Source: Desulfobacterales bacterium (lineage in GTDB: Bacteria > Desulfobacterota > Desulfobacteria > Desulfobacterales > C00003060). Taken from it: a DNA stretch of 16,829 nt. The stretch spans positions 1-16,829 of the forward strand of contig JAUWXJ010000028.1 in assembly GCA_030616425.1 (NCBI GenBank). Direction: 5' to 3'. The translations under genes and the position numbers were made by a program. The first letter of the stretch is position 1; every line of letters begins with the position of its first letter. Under the pieces are notes generated by a model. It saw only the letters and a list, made by a program, of their open reading frames with translations. It was not told where the DNA came from and searched no databases. Below, piece by piece: positions 1-6,583 of this stretch.

Positions 1-35
1 AATATACCACTCCTGTGTCTGAAAGTCACGCATAA

Positions 36-365
36 TCACCTGGGAAGGAGTTGGGATACGTTCTCAAGAACCTCATTGGTCCAGCCCATGGAAGCAATCA
101 TGCTTGGAAAACCCGTGGTAGTCAGAGATAGTAAGACCACGTGGGTAATTTCCTCCGGTGTGGCGCCTGATGCTAAGGCCTTTCTGGTATGAGACATGAC
201 TGCTCCTCTGGAATTTGTGCCAATGGCGATTCCAAGCTTTATGAGATCCTGAAATTTTTGCTCCAGGGGGCCGCCCTCCCTGCAGGCCTTGCCCAATTGC
301 TTATAATCGTTTAAGATTTCCGGAAATTTATCAGAAAAATTCTTGTATGTCTTCGGTAAATACAT
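36..365 (-). CDS. Small carboxymuconolactone decarboxylase (CMD)/AhpD-fold protein lacking the Cys pair
   Basis: This is a 109-residue protein of CMD-domain length, with the family pattern KFQDLIKLGIAIGT, SHTRKALASGATPEEI and a helix-rich C-terminus. AhpD-type members use a CxxC near the histidine for peroxidase chemistry. Here the region reads NSRGAVMSHTRKAL: the histidine (H59) is kept but both cysteines are absent, and the only cysteine is C28. A thiol peroxidase role is therefore unlikely, and a decarboxylase role is not supported either. The start has AAAGGAG at 371-377. It lies 246 nt after the cytochrome operon on the same strand, so it may be co-transcribed or have its own promoter. 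Its function in this setting is unknown. Confidence 0.8.
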   Translation of the reverse strand: MYLPKTYKNFSDKFPEILNDYKQLGKACREGGPLEQKFQDLIKLGIAIGTNSRGAVMSHTRKALASGATPEEITHVVLLSLTTTGFPSMIASMGWTNEVLENVSQLLPR

Positions 366-433
366 AGCCCCTCCTTTGTTAATAATGGTTGTGGAAGAAT
401 ATTCTTTTTTTGAAAGCTATTGCTTAATTCAAA

Positions 434-461
434 AGTATAGGAAATCCCATTTTTAAACCAA
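434..461 (-). promoter_or_regulatory. Possible sigma70-like promoter for the CMD-family gene
   Basis: On the minus strand TATACT (434-439) matches five of six bases of a -10 box. TTGGTT (456-461), 16 bp upstream, matches only the first three bases of a -35 box. It ends about 70 nt before the ATG at 365. This is a weak prediction, listed because the 246-nt gap suggests the small gene may have its own promoter. Confidence 0.25.
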
Positions 462-501
462 TAAAAACTGGCCCAAAGCATGTGATGGTCATTTTTGTTC
501 C

Positions 502-542
502 TTTAACTTTAGGCACTTTAGGCACTTTTAACTTTAGGCACT
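502..542. repeat. Short tandem repeat (actttaggcact) downstream of the cytochrome gene
   Basis: The 12-mer actttaggcact occurs at 506-517, 515-526 and 531-542. A 25-bp unit (502-526) is followed by a 16-bp partial copy. On the minus strand the unit reads agtgcctaaagt. It lies just after the end of the long operon and encodes nothing recognisable. Confidence 0.85.
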
Positions 543-611
543 TAACTTGACAGTATTGCCCTGAAGGAGAGAGGGAGTTAATCTGCGCCAAAGTAGAATT
601 AATTACATTAT

Positions 612-2714
612 TCACTCCTTTTTCGAACCCAAACGCCAACCCAGAGGCAGTTGCTTGAAGCGGCCGCCAAATAAAATGGGATCGCCCTTGTAGCCAAGTT
701 TCTCGAAGCCGATATAGTAGGTGCTCTCCACCCGCTCCTGGACGTCCCGTCCCTTCCCGTGCAAGATCTTGAAGTCGATGCCCTGAAAGGCCAGGTTTTT
801 GAAATCCACCTCGTGCTTGTCCTGATGACAGCGCCCGCATGAGCGCTCGGTCCTAAGGCTTGCATGACACTGAACACAGGAGAGGGCAAACTTTTTGGGC
901 AGGACCTCGTGGTTCAGACCAATATACATGATGGTCTCCACCCACTTGTACTGGCCGCTGTAAGGAAGTCCGGCGGCTTTCATCCCTTCGGCAAAGGATT
1001 TTTGCCAGTCCATGGTCTCCAAGTAGCCGCCGGGGCCAAACAGGTGGGGAACGAGTAGGTAATTATGCACCGCGTCGGCAGCCTGTATGCCACCCATGAA
1101 TTTAAGAGGATAGATTTTTGAATTGGGATCTTTTATATCGCCCACAGGCTCAGTGAGGACCGTCACTCCCTCAGTGTTTATCTTGTCCCCCAGGATATGA
1201 CGCTTCACCTTGCCGTTGTACCAGGCGTAGGCAGGCTTGACTCTGTTCTCCCACCTAAAGTCACCCATTTTCCAGTCATAATCCGGCATACCGTGTTCGT
1301 CCTTCTTAACCTTGCGCTTTTTATTACCCGCAGTGGACCAATCCCAGAAGGTCTTGGAGGGATCACACTTGGCGTAAAATGGGTTGTGGCATGTCGTGCA
1401 GGCAATGTGCTCGGTATGGCGGTTGAGGTGGTGGTTTAAAAGGGCTTTACCCTGGTGAGGGATTGCGGTGTGACAATCCTCGCAGGACCGGCTCCCTTCG
1501 GCCACTGGCAGGGCGAGGCTGCGGCCAGAGATCTTGTGGTTTCTGGTCTTGTGACATTCATGACACTCGAACCCAAGACCGCCCATATGGATGTCACAGC
1601 TACTGGAGTGGAAATCGAGAAAGGGATTGAGCTTACCGTGCTTGACCGGATCCTCGCCGCCACCTGAGAAATGGCAGCTACCGCAGGTCTTTCGACTGGG
1701 CTTGCCTACCTTCTTGGCCACATGTACCAAGTCCACCTTTAGGTCAGGCATACCCGCTCCCAGGGGTGCCTTCACGTAAGTTTTGGAGGTGTCGTGGCAG
1801 ACGAGGCAGTCAATCCTGGTCTTATCAGTGAAGTCAAAGGTGGCTTCCTTCCAGCCATAGCCAGCGTGACAACTGGTGCAACGGGGCAAGTTGCTGGCGA
1901 TGTGTATGAGAAAATTGTTGATGGTCTTGGTGGCCTTGCCCAGGTCGATCCGCTTCTCGGACCCTTCGGTGAAGGGTGAGGGCCCTTTCCATAGCCAGTG
2001 GGTACTGGTAAGCATCTCCTCGGCCTGGACATCGTGACAACGGAGACACTCTTTGGTCACATCTGTCGGCTTGGGGTTCCAGGGAAGTTTGACCAGATTG
2101 GTGTGATCCGGGACATTCTTCGGGTGGCATTCGGTGCAGCCCACCGGTCCCCTGTTCCATTTCTTGTGGCAGCCCATGCACTGGCGGTGATGGGCACCTT
2201 TAAGCCCGATTCTCCCTGGCAACTCAGCGTTGAAGGAATCCTGGTGACAGGCGGAACACCGGGAAATATCAGGGGCCTTGGGGTCGGCCGCCCGGTGGTG
2301 ATGGCAGATGAAGCAATCCTTGAGAATCCCGGCGTGCTTCTTGTGCATAAACCGCACCCTCCCGTAAAGGTTTCCTTCCTTCTCGATGATAGGGTTGTTC
2401 AGGAGAAAGTAGCTGTACTCTATATCTTCGATCTGAGGTACTTTATCGCCAAAGCGGGCCCGCCGCTGGGCAGGGGTTTCCTTGAGCACCTCCTTGACGA
2501 GCGGAACCACCTCGGCGGACCGGTGCTCGGCCGCTGTCTGGCGGGCCTCCCAGGCCCGGGGTATAGGTGTGGGTGCAACAGTTGGTTGGGTGGGGTCGAC
2601 GGCATCGGCGACATCGATTCTATTCTTGAACAGGGTGACGGCGAGGGTTGAGACTAGCACCACGGTCAACATAGCCAGCATACTTATAGTGTTGGGTTTT
2701 TTCCACTGTTTCAT
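612..2714 (-). CDS. 13-haem cytochrome c: class III tetrahaem region fused to octahaem tetrathionate reductase-like region
   Basis: This 700-residue protein has an N-terminal anchor or signal (about 9-29) and 13 CXXCH sites (first Cys at 134, 153, 179, 193, 223, 279, 303, 344, 384, 411, 439, 613 and 626). Residues about 120-200 resemble class III cytochrome c3 (HKKHAG, CFICHHH, CSACH, CMGCHKKW, CTECH). Residues about 220-620 resemble the octahaem tetrathionate reductase (OTR) family: STHWLWKG, CTSCHAGYGWKEATFDFT, IDCLVCHDT, CGSCHFSGGG, FWDWSTAG, VPHLFGPGGY. OTR of Shewanella reduces tetrathionate and also nitrite or hydroxylamine in vitro; it has eight haems and one Lys-ligated haem. The Lys ligand cannot be assigned here. 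An additional CGRCH (626) precedes a tail with LGYKGDP and GGR. Start: AGGAGG at 2722-2727 and ATGA overlap with NrfD-2. It is the likely periplasmic partner of FeS-2/NrfD-2; the substrate is uncertain. Confidence 0.88.
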   Translation of the reverse strand: MKQWKKPNTISMLAMLTVVLVSTLAVTLFKNRIDVADAVDPTQPTVAPTPIPRAWEARQTAAEHRSAEVVPLVKEVLKETPAQRRARFGDKVPQIEDIEYSYFLLNNPIIEKEGNLYGRVRFMHKKHAGILKDCFICHHHRAADPKAPDISRCSACHQDSFNAELPGRIGLKGAHHRQCMGCHKKWNRGPVGCTECHPKNVPDHTNLVKLPWNPKPTDVTKECLRCHDVQAEEMLTSTHWLWKGPSPFTEGSEKRIDLGKATKTINNFLIHIASNLPRCTSCHAGYGWKEATFDFTDKTRIDCLVCHDTSKTYVKAPLGAGMPDLKVDLVHVAKKVGKPSRKTCGSCHFSGGGEDPVKHGKLNPFLDFHSSSCDIHMGGLGFECHECHKTRNHKISGRSLALPVAEGSRSCEDCHTAIPHQGKALLNHHLNRHTEHIACTTCHNPFYAKCDPSKTFWDWSTAGNKKRKVKKDEHGMPDYDWKMGDFRWENRVKPAYAWYNGKVKRHILGDKINTEGVTVLTEPVGDIKDPNSKIYPLKFMGGIQAADAVHNYLLVPHLFGPGGYLETMDWQKSFAEGMKAAGLPYSGQYKWVETIMYIGLNHEVLPKKFALSCVQCHASLRTERSCGRCHQDKHEVDFKNLAFQGIDFKILHGKGRDVQERVESTYYIGFEKLGYKGDPILFGGRFKQLPLGWRLGSKKE

Positions 2715-3922
2715 GAGGACACCTCCTGAGGCCGGGAACTGAGCACCGGAAGGTAGGTGACACAGACCCGGTAGATAAACATGAGGCCGGCAATCAGCGC
2801 GGCAGTGACCGCCATCTCGCCTATTGCAGGGAAATAGGCCTTTTCAGCATAAGGGGGCTGAAAGCCCACCAGAAAAACGTTCACCCGGTTCAGGACAACT
2901 CCCAAAACGATTAGGGTACAGGCAATGAAAAGGGCCCGCCTGGAACGGCGCACTCGTGGGCTGATGAGCATGAGCCAAGGGATGATGACCCCAACAAGCA
3001 TCTCCACCAGGAAGGCCTTGCTTTGAGCCGTTCCATCCAGAAGATACACGTAGGTTCCCCGGACCACCATGTCACCCATCTTCAGGCACATATAGATCCC
3101 CAACAGAAAAATGGTGATGCGGGTAAGTGGGGTCAAAACATCCATTTCACCATCCAGCCTTAGCGAACTTGTGGCTACGGTGGTCTCAAAAACCACCATG
3201 GGATAGCCTACGGTAATGGCCGAAGTCAGAAAGAGCAAGGGCAGGATAGGGGTGTACCAGAGGGGGTGCAGCTTTGTCGGAGCGATGAGCATGAGCGATC
3301 CCAGCCCCGACTGGTGCATACAGGAGAGGACCACTCCGGCAATTATAAAGAGCCACATGACCTTGCCTAGTATGCGATCCGCTAATTCCAACAGGGCTTC
3401 GATAGTATTATTAAAGGACCCCAATGGTCCCGGCAGGGAGATCTTTCCTTTGAGCCGCTCAACCACGATGGGAATGAATTCGATGTACAGGATGTGCAGG
3501 TAGATTATCACGCACATGGCCACTTCGAACAGGACCGAATCGGGCTGCCAGTATATGATCGGGTGCCACAGGGCCCAGGTACGTCCCACGTCGATGGCAA
3601 GGCCCAAAGCGACAAGGGTATAACCAAGCATGGCGGTGAGCAAGGCCGGCCTGGTTACAGCCTCGTATTGGTGCTTTCCGAAGATGTGGGCGAGGGCCGC
3701 GGTTGTAAATCCCCCCGCTGCCAGGGCCACGCCGGTGGCCACATCAATGCCGATCCACAATCCCCAGGGATGGGTGTTATCCAGGTTGGTCACAGCTGCC
3801 AGACCTCCCACGTACCGGGCGATCACGAAAGGAAGGCCGGTTACCATGAAGGCGACCATGACCATGACCCCGGGTGTCCAGAACTTGAACTCAATCGGTG
3901 CAGGTTTGGCATGAGCACTCAT
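2711..3922 (-). CDS. HybB/HmcC-like NrfD-family membrane subunit, NrfD-2
   Basis: This 403-residue multi-spanning protein has roughly ten hydrophobic segments. Sequence blocks THPWGLWIGIDVATGVALAA and CMHQSGLGSLMLIAPTKLHP are characteristic of the HybB/HmcC branch of NrfD proteins, which bind menaquinone and pair with HybA-like ferredoxins. Its C-terminus shows no close likeness to NrfD-1 or to the relic at 7887-8018, so it is not the recent parent of that relic. Start: ATG overlapping the ferredoxin stop (ATGA), with AAAGGAGGG at 3929-3937. Its own stop overlaps the cytochrome gene start by ATGA. The tight overlaps indicate stoichiometric production of ferredoxin, quinone subunit and 13-haem cytochrome, as in Hmc-type complexes of sulfate reducers. 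Confidence 0.92.
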   Translation of the reverse strand: MSAHAKPAPIEFKFWTPGVMVMVAFMVTGLPFVIARYVGGLAAVTNLDNTHPWGLWIGIDVATGVALAAGGFTTAALAHIFGKHQYEAVTRPALLTAMLGYTLVALGLAIDVGRTWALWHPIIYWQPDSVLFEVAMCVIIYLHILYIEFIPIVVERLKGKISLPGPLGSFNNTIEALLELADRILGKVMWLFIIAGVVLSCMHQSGLGSLMLIAPTKLHPLWYTPILPLLFLTSAITVGYPMVVFETTVATSSLRLDGEMDVLTPLTRITIFLLGIYMCLKMGDMVVRGTYVYLLDGTAQSKAFLVEMLVGVIIPWLMLISPRVRRSRRALFIACTLIVLGVVLNRVNVFLVGFQPPYAEKAYFPAIGEMAVTAALIAGLMFIYRVCVTYLPVLSSRPQEVSS

Positions 3923-4854
3923 ATGCTGCCCTCCTTTCGCTCAGGCTCGGAATCACCTGTGATCTGTTTGCGATTGAAGGTCCACATGAAGCCCCCCAGA
4001 ACGGCAAACAGACTCAGGGGGGCCCACATATACCTGAACATCCCGTGTTGGATAGTCTCGGTGAGATGGGGTATGGGACGGGTCGGCAGGTCCAGGAAAC
4101 CCAGCTTTTCGAAGGGCTCCCCGGAGATGTAGAGCCAGGAAGTGCCGCCCACCTCGTGTTCCCCGTAGATTCTATCCAGGTAGCGGCCCGGGTCATTCTT
4201 GATCTTCTGGCGGGCCAGTCCCAGGAGCTGTCTGCGTTTGCCGAAGGTAATGGCCTCAACCGGGCAAATAACGGCGCAGGCCGGTTTGCCGCCCTCCTTA
4301 ATGATCAGGTGATAGCAAAAGGTGGACTTGTGCACCTTCGGGGTGAGAGGATCATGGTAGTCATAGGCGGGGATCTGAAAGGGGCAGGCCACCATACAGT
4401 AGCGACAGCCTATACACTTGGAGGCGTCGTAGTGGACCGCGCCGTTATCTTTTTTGGTCAAGGCCCCCACGATACAAGCAGAGACACAGCCCGGGTCCTG
4501 ACAGTGCATGCACTGGACCTTGACAAAGGTAGGTATTAATTGATTCCGTTGGTCTCGCTTTCCCGTATGGTAGCGGTTCACCACGGTGTAGGCCGTAACA
4601 ACCGGCCTGCGCTTACGCTCCAGGGGGCGGGGATCATCAAATGAGACCTGGGGTGGAGGTAGGTTATTGACTCGATTGCAGGCCTCCTCGCATTTCCGGC
4701 AGCCAACGCACGCCGTGATATCCATCAGGCAGCCATAGGGGTCTGGCGGGGCCTTGAGTGTGCGCGCGGCCTGCGTTTTTTTCGGCTTGCAGGCCAGGGC
4801 CCCGCCCGCCATAGTTCCGGCTATCCCAAAAAATTGGCGTCTATTGATCTCCAT
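3919..4854 (-). CDS. HybA/HmcB-like ferredoxin subunit with one degenerate cluster, FeS-2
   Basis: The protein is 311 residues from the ATG at 4854, chosen because GGGGGAG (4859-4865) precedes it and because it begins with a Tat motif (NRRQFFG, residues 4-10). An upstream ATG at 4950 lies inside the b-cytochrome gene and is rejected. Three cysteine sets are complete (C49/52/55/59, C115/118/123/127, C147/150/153/157). The fourth has C180, C193 and C197, but the expected first cysteine is Ser177 (codon TCC at 4324-4326), so that cluster is probably 3Fe-4S, altered or absent. The C-terminal part (YGEHEVGGTSWLYISG, then a helix about 276-293) is typical of HybA-like subunits, which are tethered to the membrane beside a HybB/NrfD protein. 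The next gene overlaps by an ATGA, matching that arrangement. Electron transfer between quinone subunit and the 13-haem cytochrome is inferred. Confidence 0.9.
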   Translation of the reverse strand: MEINRRQFFGIAGTMAGGALACKPKKTQAARTLKAPPDPYGCLMDITACVGCRKCEEACNRVNNLPPPQVSFDDPRPLERKRRPVVTAYTVVNRYHTGKRDQRNQLIPTFVKVQCMHCQDPGCVSACIVGALTKKDNGAVHYDASKCIGCRYCMVACPFQIPAYDYHDPLTPKVHKSTFCYHLIIKEGGKPACAVICPVEAITFGKRRQLLGLARQKIKNDPGRYLDRIYGEHEVGGTSWLYISGEPFEKLGFLDLPTRPIPHLTETIQHGMFRYMWAPLSLFAVLGGFMWTFNRKQITGDSEPERKEGSI

Positions 4855-4858
4855 TGAA

Positions 4859-4865
4859 CTCCCCC
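4859..4865 (-). promoter_or_regulatory. Ribosome binding site deciding the FeS-2 start
   Basis: GGGGGAG on the minus strand, four bases before ATG 4854. It supports the start with the Tat motif at the N-terminus over the frame extension to 4950. Confidence 0.75.
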
Positions 4866-4873
4866 GATACCGT

Positions 4874-5839
4874 CTACCAGGTGATGGATGGGCTATTGAC
4901 AAGCCCACCAATAAGTAAAAAGGCACCAACGGCAATAGCGGCATAGCCAAATATGTAAAAAAGTGCCCTCAGACCTGGCGTCGCTTCAGCAACAAGTTGA
5001 CTCTCCAATTTGCCGGTCTGCTCCAGCCGCGCAATCCAGGCAGGTTTTTCATGTCTGGCCGCCGCCAGGTCTACACTCCCTTCAAACATGGCCCGATCCA
5101 TGGGAAAACTGTGGCGCCGTAAGTGCGCGATAAAAAAGTGAATAATAAACACATGGCACATGGCCAGGATGGATTCTATTCGGTGAACCCAAAAAACCAC
5201 ATTCAGACCCCAGCCGGGTATGAAGCGGGTTGAAAACAGAGGGAAGGCCATGATCAGACCTGTGACTCCCAAGAGGGGAATTCCCCAGAATACGGCCCAG
5301 TAGTCAAATTTTTCCCAATAGCCCCACCGATCAAAGCGGGGGGGCTTGGTGATCACCGAGAGCAGGCCATCGAACTCCTTTAAATAACTCACACGGTTCA
5401 AGGGAGGCAGTCTGGTTATCCTCAATAGGAAGTCATCTAACTTCTTCAAAAAACCCCAACGGTCGAGACGAAGCAGCCTGTCTATCCCCAGCATCCAGGC
5501 CACATGCTGAATAGCCTGGCCGAGATCCTCGAACCGGGGCAGTAATGAATCAGGACCGAAAAGGCTGCGCGGGAATTGCCTCCAATCAATTTTGAAAAAC
5601 AAATAGAGGCCGTGAATCAGAAACCAACAGATCATAAAAATGCCAACATATTTGTGGATGGTCAGGCAAGATTCATAGCCACCAAACACAGAGGCCAGCC
5701 CTTTTCCCCATGAAGTTTCAATGTACATGCGGGAGAGGCCCGTCGCCCCCTGAGTGAGGAAAGAGAGCATGAGCAGCACATGAAAAAGCCGCTGCACCGG
5801 GCTAAAGCGCCTTATCCTGGTCTTGCCCTTAGGACTCAC
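4874..5839 (-). CDS. b-type cytochrome membrane subunit with repeated cytoplasmic loop, module A
   Basis: This 321-residue protein starts at GTG, with GGAGAA nine bases upstream and an 11-nt overlap with the trihaem gene. It has about five helices (13-34, 58-82, 183-203, 222-242, 284-304) and candidate haem histidines H20, H62, H76, H219, H229, H234 and H239. It is the paralogue of the module B b-cytochrome: RIRRFSPVQRLFH against RFNRIQRLFH, FGPDSL against LGPDSL, and the shared YWEKFDYW. The loop between FGPDSL (94-99) and the DRWGYWEKFDYW motif (170-181) is 44 residues longer than in the paralogue, which equals two extra 22-residue repeat units. It is expected to exchange electrons with menaquinone and pass them to the trihaem subunit, or the reverse. 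Family placement is by motif; the direction of flow is unknown. Confidence 0.86.
   Translation of the reverse strand: MSPKGKTRIRRFSPVQRLFHVLLMLSFLTQGATGLSRMYIETSWGKGLASVFGGYESCLTIHKYVGIFMICWFLIHGLYLFFKIDWRQFPRSLFGPDSLLPRFEDLGQAIQHVAWMLGIDRLLRLDRWGFLKKLDDFLLRITRLPPLNRVSYLKEFDGLLSVITKPPRFDRWGYWEKFDYWAVFWGIPLLGVTGLIMAFPLFSTRFIPGWGLNVVFWVHRIESILAMCHVFIIHFFIAHLRRHSFPMDRAMFEGSVDLAAARHEKPAWIARLEQTGKLESQLVAEATPGLRALFYIFGYAAIAVGAFLLIGGLVNSPSITW
5297..5467 (-). repeat. In-frame 66-bp tandem repeats in the b-type cytochrome gene
   Basis: Two full units (residues 125-146 and 147-168) are followed by the conserved terminal unit (169 to about 181). They start LDRWGFLKKLDDFLLR, LNRVSYLKEFDGLLSV and FDRWGYWEKFDYW, with ITxxPP-like linkers between. 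On the plus strand ccccaa at 5454 and ccccac at 5322 lie 132 bp (2 x 66) apart. The middle unit is the most diverged (RVSY instead of RWGY). The paralogous protein at 8030-8863 has only the terminal unit, so this is an expansion of a conserved loop motif. Confidence 0.85.
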
Positions 5840-6581
5840 CTTCGGTCTTCTCCTTTTTCATTAAAAGTTCCCGAAGCCCCCATAAAGCTGTATGCGGCAG
5901 AAATACCGCGAACGTGCCCACAGCCAAGGCCACCATGAACCAAAAGACATAGAAGAGCACGGGAAAGGTTTCCTTGGTGCTGAGCATGGCGGGGTTAGGG
6001 GCGTGTATAACGTAACTGGCATAGGATGCGCTGGCGCCCTCATGGCATTTGGAGCAGACATAGGCATGCCTGCGGGTGGGGTTCATGGGGGAGTAATAGT
6101 GGTTGATACTCGCTATGGGCTCGCCCCCATGGCACTGGCGGCAGGTGAGATTACCTCGGACCGTGTGGATGTCCCTGGTCTCCTTGATATGGCAGTATTC
6201 GCAGCGCAGGTCCTTGTAAAACTTGATCCCCCAATGGGAGTCCGCCAGTCGGGTGCGAATACGCACCTCTGCCCCTGTGGGGCTGTAAGGGAATAGACCC
6301 CTCCTGATTCCGGGCACGCTCACTATGGGAACCAGGCGAGCGGATTTGACCTCATATTCTTCATAATAGCCGGTGCTGAGTTCACGCTCCCTGTAACGCC
6401 GGATGTCCGTTACCATCTCCCCCTGGGCCAATGCCGGATTGGGAAGAAGAGTTACGAGTATGAGGAGCCAGATCAGAGAACCGAGGACACTCCAAAAAGA
6501 CGCCCTAAGGGACCTAACTACCGGTTGCCACATCCTCATTTCTGTTTTATTTACCATTACATTACTATTAGCCTCCTTCAT
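5829..6581 (-). CDS. Trihaem membrane cytochrome c, module A
   Basis: This is a 250-residue protein with an N-terminal hydrophobic helix (about 29-52), three CXXCH motifs (C127, C147, C176), a second helix (about 206-228) and a short basic tail predicted to be cytoplasmic. It matches the module B protein through GYYEEYEV, GIRRGLFPYS, CRQCHGGEP and HYYSPMN, but its tail has a single copy of the PHTALWGLRELL unit that module B has four times. The start at 6581 gives MKEA, as in the paralogue. No Shine-Dalgarno precedes it and the upstream stop is 2 nt away, so translation is probably coupled to the octahaem gene. AAGGAGG occurs just after the ATG, but the next in-frame ATG (6557) is 14 nt from it, an unusually long spacing. 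It is the partner of the b-type cytochrome that overlaps its 3' end. Confidence 0.86.
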   Translation of the reverse strand: MKEANSNVMVNKTEMRMWQPVVRSLRASFWSVLGSLIWLLILVTLLPNPALAQGEMVTDIRRYRERELSTGYYEEYEVKSARLVPIVSVPGIRRGLFPYSPTGAEVRIRTRLADSHWGIKFYKDLRCEYCHIKETRDIHTVRGNLTCRQCHGGEPIASINHYYSPMNPTRRHAYVCSKCHEGASASYASYVIHAPNPAMLSTKETFPVLFYVFWFMVALAVGTFAVFLPHTALWGLRELLMKKEKTEGES

Positions 6582-6583
6582 GT

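Larger units (their letters stand above)
366..611. other. Intergenic region between the 13-haem cytochrome gene and the CMD-family gene
   Basis: This AT-rich 246-nt stretch separates the last cytochrome gene from the small gene downstream. It holds a short tandem repeat (502-542) and a possible promoter on the minus strand. A weak inverted repeat at 447-471 (ccattttta with taaaaactgg) is too AT-rich and imperfect to call a terminator. No convincing gene was seen in it on either strand. Confidence 0.6.

Noticed and set aside
447..471. Inverted repeat as a rho-independent terminator
   Set aside because: The stem is A/T-only apart from a few pairs, contains a mismatch and lacks a proper U-tract in either direction.
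1998..2651. A 217-codon plus-strand frame opposite the 13-haem cytochrome
   Set aside because: The opposite strand carries five of the 13 CXXCH motifs in this interval; the plus-strand translation shows no recognisable domain.
4855..4950. Longer start for FeS-2 at 4950
   Set aside because: It overlaps the b-cytochrome gene and would bury the Tat motif; a strong Shine-Dalgarno supports 4854.
5829..6581. Assignment of the trihaem proteins as NrfH/NapC-type quinol dehydrogenases
   Set aside because: They have three haems, two membrane helices and a b-cytochrome partner, unlike the four-haem single-helix NapC/NrfH layout.
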